Made by a program: the position numbers and the translations under genes | Source: Tiliqua scincoides | Lineage: Eukaryota > Chordata > Lepidosauria > Squamata > Scincidae | Length of the DNA: 64,000 bases | Assembly: GCF_035046505.1 (NCBI RefSeq) | Contig: NC_089823.1 | Location: 35,326,388-35,390,387 of the forward strand | Direction: 5' to 3' | The notes under the pieces: generated by a model | Told to the model about the DNA's origin: nothing | Databases searched by the model: none | Seen by the model: only the letters and a program-made list of their open reading frames with translations | Shown: piece by piece, positions 56,329-64,000 of the stretch | How the letters are laid out: each line of letters opens with the position of its first letter | Numbering within the stretch: position 1 is the first letter of the stretch

Positions 56329-59300
56329 ACAATCTTCCTTTCTGCCCCTCCACTCCTGCGTCATCCCCCAGGGGCTGGGGATAAGAACAGGCCCTCAGTT
56401 TGGCTGTACATGCCGTAAGAGGAGACTAAACAGCCACCGGGTAGGTGGGACTGGTCAGCCTGGGAAGGCAGCTCATCTGAGAGAAGGAAAACTCTGATCC
56501 CAAACCTCCACTGCCTTGTGGCTACATCCAGTTAAGGAAAAGGCTTCAGGAGTCAACCTCGAGGCAAAATCAGGAGCTGGAGTCCCTGAGGCAGTTCATG
56601 GCTGAACACAGTCACGTTCTGGCAACTCCTGCGACGCCGCTGGAACCAACCGTATTGGCTTCTGCCTTTCCATTGGACCATTCCAGCGACATGGAGAGGG
56701 GGGATTTGCTGCATGGGTAACAGCATATCCTCCATACCTTCTTTACTCAGGCTTCGCGCACTGGAGAGGACACTCCAACTTCGCCATACGGCGTCGGCAC
56801 AACACGGGAAGCAGCAGTTTACCGGTTATAAGTCTTCGCTCGATTGGCGTAGAGCGTGACGCCAGGGGCTACTTCCGATGATGGGAGAGATCATTGCATC
56901 TCATTGGGCAGCTACCGCCCGCCTTAAGCTGGGCAGTCCCCAGCCAGTAAGGTGTTGCCTCGCTACGGTCCGTTAACCTCATGGGGTGCATGGGGTTTAG
57001 GGTGAAAACCAACAAGCGGATTGACAACTCTGCACCATGCAACAGAAAACAGAAAACTCCTGCCCTAAAATTGGGCACCTGGAACATAAGGACAATGACA
57101 CCTGGCTTCTCTGATGACCTGCAAGAAATAGACGACGCACGCAAAACAGCTGTCATCGACATGGAGCTGAGCAGACTGCAGATGGACATCGTCGCCCTTC
57201 AAGAGACTAGGCTGCCAGATTCCGGATCTGTCAAGGAGAGAAATTTCTCATTTTTCTGGCAGGGAAAACCACCAAACGAAACCAGGGAACATGGTGTTGG
57301 CTTTGCAGTCAGAAATACCCTGCTGGAATCCATCATCCCACCTACTGTGGGAAGTGAAAAAATTTTGTCCCTGCAGCTCCAGTCATCATCAGGACCTGTC
57401 ACACTCATCAGTGCTTATGCACCGACTCTGTCGTCTCCAGCAGAAGCCAAAGACAAATTCTACGATGATCTGGCCACCACTATCAAGAAGATCCCTGTAA
57501 AAGAGCTATTGTTCATCCTCTGCGATTTCAATGCTAGAGTTGGTGCTGATAACAGTTCATGGCCCACTTGCTTAGGTCAGTTCGGCACTGGGAAGATGAA
57601 CGAAAACGGCCAATGCCTGCTAGAGTTTTGCTGTCATCACGGTCTCTGTGTCAGCAACACATTCTTCAACACGAAGCCCCAACATAAGAGTCTCTTGGAG
57701 ACACCCAAGATCAAAGCACTGGCACCAGCTCAACCTGATTCTCTCCAGACGCTCCAGCCTTCCCAGCATCAAGATCACACGCAGTTATCACGGTGCTGCC
57801 TGCGACACTGACCACTCCCTGGTGTGCAGCAGAGTGAAACTGCAAGCAAAGTGTATCACACGGAAAAGGAAGGAAGACCTCGCATTGATACCAGCAAGAT
57901 CCGGGATCAGAGAAAAGTGGAGGAATTTGCACAAGCACCTGAGGAATCTCTTCCAGGCCTGGCCGATGCAAACGCATCCAACAGATGGGAACATTTCAAG
58001 AATACCGTTTACAACACCGCCTTGTCCATATTCGGCAAGAGGACCAACAAGATGGCAGACTGGTCTGAAGCCCACTCTGAGGAGTTGACACCAGTCATTG
58101 AGGAAAAGAGGAGAGCTCAAGCAGCATACAAGGCCTGTCCCAGTGAGCGCAACCTGCAGGTCCTCCGAACTGCTCGCAGCAAAGTCCAGCAGGCTGCCAG
58201 GTGATGTGCTAACGACTACTGGCTCCAGCTCTGTTCTGAGATACAGATAGCAGCTGACACCGGCAACATCAAGGGGATGTATGATGGTATCAAGCAGGCC
58301 CTAGGTCCAACACAGAAGAAAATTGCCCCTCTGAAGTCTGCAGCAGGTGAGGTCATCCAGGATCGGGCGCAGCAGATGGAACGCTGGGTGCAGCACTACT
58401 CTGAGCTATATTCTAGAGAAAATGTAGTCACTGAAGAAGCGCTGAACAACATTGAGTGTCTGCCTGTGTTGGAGGAGCTTGACAGTGAACCAACCCTAGA
58501 AGAACTTCATGTGGCCCTGGACTCCCTTGCCTTTGGCAAGGCACCTGGAAAAGACAGCATCCCTGCTGAAGTCCTAATGTGCTGCAAAGAGATCATCGTC
58601 ACTGAGCTGCATGAAATCCTCTGTCTCTGCTGGAGAGAAGGTGGAGTACCTCAAGACATGAGGGATGCAAACATCATCACGCTGTACAAGAGCAAAGGTG
58701 ACAGGGGTGACTGCAACAACTACCGTGGCATCTCTCTCCTTAGGGTTGTAGGAAAGTTGTTTGCCCGAGTTGCACTAAAGAGGCTCCAGGTACTTGCAGA
58801 GAGCGTTTATCCAGAATCACAGTGCGGATTCCGAGCCAACAGGTCCACCACTGATATGGTATTCTCCCTTAGACAACTGCAGGAGAAATGCAGGGAACAA
58901 CGACAGCCACTCTTTATAGCCTTCATAGATCTCACGAAGGCTTTTGACCTGGTCAGCAGGGACGGCCTCTTCAAGATTCTCCCCAAGATCGGATGTCCAC
59001 CCAGGCTCCTCAGGATCATCAGATCCTTCCACAAGGACATGAAGGGCACTGTTGTCTTTGATGGCTCCACATCAGACCCCTTTGACATCCGAAGTGACGT
59101 GAAGCAGGGCTGTGTTCTTGCACCAACCTTGTTTGGGATTTTCTTCGCTGTCCTGCTGAAGCAGGCCTTTGGAACTGCAACAGAAGGCATCTATCTCCGG
59201 ACCAGATCAGACGGAAAGCTCTTCAACCTCTCCAGACTGAGAGCAAAGTCCAGCTGAAATGTCTGTGTGACTTCCTCTTTGCCGACGATGCAGCTCTCAC

Positions 59301-60263
59301 TGCCCACTCTGCCAAAGATCTCCGGCAGCTCATGGATCGTTTTAGCAAGGCCTGTCAAGATTTTGGACTGACGATCAGCTTAAAGAAAACACAGGTCATG
59401 GTTCAGGATGTGGACTCACCTCCCTGCATTACAATCTCTGCGCATGAACTGGAGGTTGTCCATGACTTTGTGTACCTTGGCTCAACGATCTCCGACACTC
59501 TTTCTCTTGATACCGAGCTAAACAAACGCGTCGGTAAAGCAGCTACAACGTTTTCCAGACTCACAAAGAGAGTCTGGTCCAACAAGAAGCTGACAGAACA
59601 TACCAAGATCCAGGTCTACAGAGCTTGCGTCCTGAGTACACTGCTGTACTGCAGCGAGTCATGGACTCTCCGCTCACAACAGGAGAGGAAACTGAATGCT
59701 TTCCACATGCGCTGCCTCCGATGCATTCTCGGCATCACCTGGCAGGACAAAGTTCCTAACAACACAGTCCTGGAACGTGCTGGAATCCCTAGCATGTATG
59801 CACTGCTGAAACAGAGACGCCTGCGTTGGCTCGGTCATGTCGTGAGAATGGATGATGGCCGGATCCCAAAGGATCTCCTCTATGGAGAACTTGTGCAAGG
59901 AAAGCGCCCTACAGGTAGACCACAGCTGCGATACAAGGACATCTGCAAGAGGGATCTGAAGGCCTTAGGAATGGACCTCAACAAGTGGGAAACCCTGGCC
60001 TCTGAGCGGCCCGCTTGAGGCAGGCTGTGCAGCATGGCCTTTCCCAGTTTGAAGAGACACTTGGCCAACAGTCTGAGGCAAAGAGGCAAAGAAGGAAGGC
60101 CCATAGCCAGGGAGACAGACCAGGGACAAACTGTACTTGCTCCTGGTGTGGAAGGGATTGTCACTCCCGGATTGGCCTTTTCAGCCACACTAGACGCTGT
60201 GCCAGAACCAACTTTCAGAGCGCGATACCATAGTATTTCGAGACTGAAGGTTGCCAATATATA
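56136..60263 (+). mobile_element. RTE-like LINE, nearly full length
   Basis: Starts with 40-bp monomers and a 5' untranslated region (56329-56980). It then encodes an apurinic-type endonuclease (LGTWNIRTMTPGFSDDL, DIVALQETRLPDSG, HGVGFAVRN, ILCDFNARVGAD), a linker, and a reverse transcriptase (LTKAFDLVSRDG, KQGCVLAPTLFGIFFAVLLK, LFADDAALTAH). The C-terminal part has LRWLGHVVRMDDGRIPKDLL and a Cys/His motif CTCSWCGRDCHSRIGLFSHT. It ends in a short AT tail. The frame shifts near 57700-57820, has a TGA at 58202 (probably a decayed CGA), loses about 7 bases near 59248 and shifts near 60015, so it is not active. The clade name is from memory of the protein block. It could be a sister RTE-type family. 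Confidence 0.85.
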
Positions 60264-60275
60264 TAGGCGGTCTCT

Positions 60276-62010
60276 AAGATATCCTGGCCCAGAGCAGTAT
60301 AGGGCTTTAAAGGTCAAAACCAGCACCTTGAATTGGGCCCGGAAACGAATGGGCAGCCAATGTAGCCCCCGGAGAAGCGGACTGACAGAGTCAAACCGCC
60401 TGGCTCCGGTGACCACACGGGCCGCCGCATTCTGTACTAATTGTAGTTTCCGAACCGTCTTCAGGGGCAGCCCCACATAGAGCATGTTACAGTAATCTAA
60501 CCTCGATGTCACCGTGGCATGGATCACTGTGGCCGGGTCTGCATGATCCAAGTATGGCCGCAGCTGGCGCACCAGCCGAAACTGAGCGAAGGCCCCCCTA
60601 GCCACAGCCGCCACCTGGGAATCCAGGAGCAGCTGCGAGTCCAGGAGGACCCCCAAGCTGCGAACCTGCTCCTTCAGAGGGAGTGCAACCCCATTCAGAA
60701 AAGCCGATAATCCAGCACCTGCATCGAGGATTTCCAAACCAGGAGAGCCTCTGTCTTATCCGGATTTAATTTCAGCTTGTTAGCCCCCATCCAGATCCTC
60801 ACTGCTTCCAGACAGCGTTCCAGGCCCTCAACCGCCATCCTGGAGTCTGGAGAAAAGGAGAGATAGAGCTGGGTGTCTTCAGCATATTGATGGCACCTCA
60901 CTCCAAAACCCCGGATGACCTCTCCCAGCGGTTTCATGTAGATATTAAATAGCATGGGGGACAGAATTGAACCCTGCGGCACCCCGCACCTCAAAGGCCA
61001 GGGTGTCGAACAGGCATCCCCCAGCATCACCATCTGGGACCGACCCTCCAAGTAGGAGCGGAACCACTGCAAAACAGTGCCTCCAACCCCCAACTCGGCC
61101 AATCGGCCCAGGATACCATGGTTGATGGTATCGAAAGCCGCCGAGAGGTCCAGCAGGACCAACAGGGACGCACTCCCCCTGTCCAGTCCCCGGCGTAGGT
61201 CATCCACCAAGGCGACCAAGGCAGTTTCTGTCCCAAAGCCCGGCCTGAAACCAGATTGAAAAGGATCCAGATAATCCGCTTCATCCAAGACCCTCTGGAG
61301 TTGGGCCGCCACCACCCGCTCAATTACCTTGCCCAGAAATGGGATGTTGGAGACTGGCCAGTAGTTATTCAACACAGTGGAATCCAGGGAGGGCTTTTTC
61401 AGGAGGGGGCAAACCACCGCCCGCTTCAAGGCGAGTGGCAATGTCCCCTCCATCAAAGAAGACTGGACCACCCTCCCTGTCCACTCAGCCAGTCCCCCCC
61501 GGGCCGCTCTAATCAGCCAAGCTGGGCAAGGGTCAAACAGGCAGGCAGACAGCCTCACACTCCAAAGGAGTCTGTCCACATCCTCAGGCTGCACAAGCCG
61601 AAAAGAATCCCACAACACTGGTCAAGCCGTTGCCAAGGGGACATCATCAGACATTGTCAATGTGGCATCCAAGTTGCGACGAATACGATCGATTTTATCT
61701 GCAAAGTGTTGGGCAAACACGTCACAGCGGCTGACCGTGTATTCCTCCTGGACTACCGGAGGGGCCTGATGAAGGAGGCCCCGCACCACACGGAACAGCT
61801 ATGTTGGATGGCTATCAGCAGACGCAATGGTAGCAGAGAAGAACGATCTCTTCGCTGCTACCACCGCCACGGAGTAGGCTCTATGATGAGCTCTATTCCG
61901 TGTCCGATCGGATTCATCGCGCGTTTTCTGCCACCGTCGCAGTTCCCCTTGTTCCACGATATGAATCCTGGAGAGAAGAGCTATTGTACCTTTGGAGGGG
62001 GGGCGGACTT
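60276..62010 (-). mobile_element. L2-type LINE, main coding part (separated by insertion)
   Basis: From 62010 downward the minus strand encodes an N-terminal part (ALLSRIHIVEQGELRRWQKT), then the RT. A single frame (61618-60695) spans [74 protein letters not shown]. The catalytic motif reads YAEDTQLYL instead of YADD, so the first Asp is lost. A frame shift follows near 60700, and the C-terminal piece continues to the target duplication at 60276. The element is 5'-truncated near 62010. Confidence 0.9.
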
Positions 62011-62649
62011 GGAAAAATGTTATTGGACTAGGGAACAAGGTTCATACAACCATATTGCAAATTGGTGAGGTATTTTTTTTTAAAGATGTGCTTCTTTAAA
62101 ACAGCCTGCAAGTGAAAAGGTAATGGGCGGTGTAGGAATAAATACACCACTGAGAGATGCCGCTGGCACCATCCCTTTGCTCTTTCATAACAATACAGAA
62201 CATTTCTTTTTGGGTGAGGAAATAGCAGAATTTGGATTAAATCAACAATTTTTGCAGTTTTGTCAAAAGTGAAAACCACACCATGTCTACTGGTCTTTTG
62301 TTTTGTAAGGCAGTAATTGCTCACTTTGTGGCCTCAGCTTTCCAGCACAAGTTGAAACAATTTGCTAGTTTTTCTGCAAATATTGAAAAAGCCCATGGCT
62401 TGGATCCAAAGAACTACTTAGGCATACCCAGTAGAATCTTTGGCCTCTTCCTTTTGACAGGTACACCTCCCTGCTGCATCACAAACTCCTCCAAGCTTTC
62501 CTCAGTCTCAAAAGGAGCTTGCCAGGCCACATGGGGATGGGGGTGCTGCTGTTTAAAAAACACATGTCCAAATTTCCCTGAGGTGTGAGGAATTACAGTT
62601 CTTCAGCTACATGATGTTCTACATATGGGTTGCACTTTAGTTCCTAAAG
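62011..62649. other. Unclassified; one 102-codon frame
   Basis: A plus frame 62283-62588 (MSTGLLFCKAVIAHFVASAF..., later FGLFLLTGTPPCC) is the longest. It has no family I recognise, and the minus strand is also open across part of it. Confidence 0.3.
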
Positions 62650-63294
62650 TAGGGCTTCTCAAACTATGACTTAGTCAATTATTACTTAATTTGCTGATTA
62701 TCTTTATGTTGCAGAGATGCAAAGTTAAATCTGCTGTTCCTCATAGAGCTGTTAATATATGAGCTGTGGAAATCCCCTTATCAGGGGCAGGCCATTTCTG
62801 TTCTTTGTTTGCTTACTTGTATTTATGTCTATGCCTAATAAAGATTGATGATGATGATGAACTAGGACATTGCGACTCTCCAGCCTGATGGCCCTGGCCT
62901 CTGCTCCCTGGAGCAGATGTCCCTTGAGATCCCCAGGATCTCTTAGCTAAGGGGGAGCACAGGGACTGGCATTTACTTACCAGTCCCTGCAGCAGCCTCC
63001 CAAGGGTGTGGGAAGCCCTGCGCAACTCACAGGGCTCCCTGAAGCTTAAAAAGTGAAAGCGGAGCAATCATGCTCCACTACCGGTTTTGCGGACGTGGGG
63101 CACAATCCCTCTGCTTTCACTTTCTAAGCTTTGGGGAGCCCTGCAGATGGTTGCGCAGGGCTCTCCGCACCCTTGGGAGGCTGCTGCAGGGACTGGTAAG
63201 TAAATGCCAGTTCCTGCAGCCCCCTTAGTGACACAATCCTGGGGATCGCGTTGCTGATTCCCCTGCCTCCGCAAGGAGAGTTTGAGAACCACTG
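62650..63294. mobile_element. Foldback hAT-type MITE
   Basis: Right end 'gagagtttgagaaccactg' and left end 'tagggcttctcaaac' are inverted. Flanks 'tcctaaag' (62642-62649) and 'tcctaagg' (63295-63302) match 7 of 8. The interior holds a long inverted repeat: 'gactggcatttacttaccag' and 'gcagcctcccaagggtg' near 62963-63010 pair with 'cacccttgggaggctgct' and 'actggtaagtaaatgcca' near 63168-63212. (ATG)n lies at about 62848-62860. Confidence 0.78.
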
Positions 63295-63302
63295 TCCTAA
63301 GG

Positions 63303-63957
63303 GGGAAATGTGGGGATTTTGTAACATGTGAAGCAGTTTTTATAAATACATCCTTGTTACATGAAACTTAGTGGTGTTGCAGCTGGGTGCAAACTTAATG
63401 GGTGTAGCAGCTGGGACTGCATTTTGCTGTTCACATTCTTTCCTTCCACACATCCTTTTTCATGCATACAACAATCATTCTGGCATTGTTTAGCAGGGGT
63501 CACTTGCTCTTTCCTACAAGCTCCTATGAATGTACTACTTCCATAGTAGAGAGAAACAGGCTATGGTACCCTGAGAAAGAGGGGGGTAGTGAGTGGGAAG
63601 GAAAGGGTATAGTGCTAGGGTGGGTTATCTACATACAAATACATAAGGATAATTGCAGGAGAAGGTTAAAAGGAGGTCTAATTGGGAACAGACAAAAACA
63701 GCAGGTAGCTCTGTTAGCCCTTTGGGAAAATAGTAGCATAAAGTCTGTCTTAGGCCTACCTAAACTATTGCAGAGTAATGAATAAACTTGGAAGTTCATA
63801 ACAATATCTCTTCAGGCTGGTTTTAAGCAAAAAGAAAAAAAAACACTCAAAAAATTTAGGAGAAAAAGGGGAAAAAATGTTGCAAGCTTTGGCTTCTCTT
63901 CATACCCAACCATTTGTAATTATCTAAGTTGCAGGCCAACAGACCATTAACTAGGAC
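63303..63957. other. No gene recognised
   Basis: Unclassified sequence with short frames only. Confidence 0.4.
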
Positions 63958-63962
63958 AGTGG

Positions 63963-64000
63963 TTCCCAAACGTCTTAGCACCAGGACCCACTTTTTAAAA
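63963..64000. mobile_element. hAT-type MITE, left end only (cut by window)
   Basis: 'acagtggttcccaaacgtct' followed by 'ggacccactttttaaaa' matches the left end of the family at 39618. Confidence 0.6.

Noticed and set aside
59880-60737. 285-codon minus-strand frame
   Set aside because: It is a chimera running from the L2 coding strand across the target duplication into the antisense of the RTE-like LINE, not a gene.

Overview
This window is vertebrate nuclear DNA, most likely from a lepidosaur and probably a squamate. The one gene I can assemble fully has seven exons split by repeat-laden introns. The repeats form a typical squamate mixture: CR1, L2-type and RTE-like LINEs, R4-like LINE pieces, MIR-type CORE-SINEs, hAT and Harbinger-like MITEs, and old retroviral LTRs. 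No species can be named from sequence alone.

Host genes. CPOX (coproporphyrinogen-III oxidase, heme synthesis) lies complete on the minus strand from its start codon at 20686 to its stop at 9413. It has seven exons with consensus splice sites and encodes 420 residues. Its CpG-rich promoter lies at about 20.2-20.9 kb. The repeat-free stretch 6705-9412 is probably its 3' UTR. A canonical 127-bp KRAB-A exon on the minus strand (4154-4280) belongs to a zinc-finger gene whose other exons are not visible. A second GC/CpG-rich island at 37.8-39.06 kb has a good plus-strand splice donor and may be the first exon of an unidentified neighbour.

Layout. 0-2.4 kb: two R4-like LINE tails, an internally deleted RTE-like derivative and a CR1 tail. 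2.5-6.7 kb: palindromic repeats, a hAT MITE, the KRAB exon and an RTE-like 3' fragment. 6.7-20.9 kb: CPOX with intronic MITEs, CR1 and L2. 21-28.5 kb: palindromic-unit arrays, a second copy of the deleted RTE-like derivative, a LINE fragment and a probable solo LTR. 29.16-32.58 kb: an LTR-env-LTR endogenous retrovirus fossil on the minus strand. 34.5-35.7 kb: an RTE-like fragment. 36.8-41.1 kb: Harbinger-like and hAT MITEs around the second CpG island, then a solo LTR with its target duplication. 41.7-47.2 kb: a degraded L2, a related solo LTR, a CORE-SINE and a long L2. 47.4-55.6 kb: mostly unclassified sequence with scattered MITEs, including a long hairpin. 55.6-62.0 kb: an L2 element split by a nearly full-length RTE-like LINE, flanked by a 12-bp target duplication and carrying five 40-bp monomers at its 5' end. 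62.6-63.3 kb: a foldback hAT MITE.

The most informative signals are structural. Two insertions share one internal-deletion junction of the RTE-like LINE, which suggests a mobilised non-autonomous subfamily. One LINE is cleanly nested in another. MITE families are diagnosed by readable target duplications (3 bp and 8 bp). Tandem arrays of a roughly 92-bp palindromic unit lie beside GC-rich islands. I found no evidence of an unknown multi-gene system.
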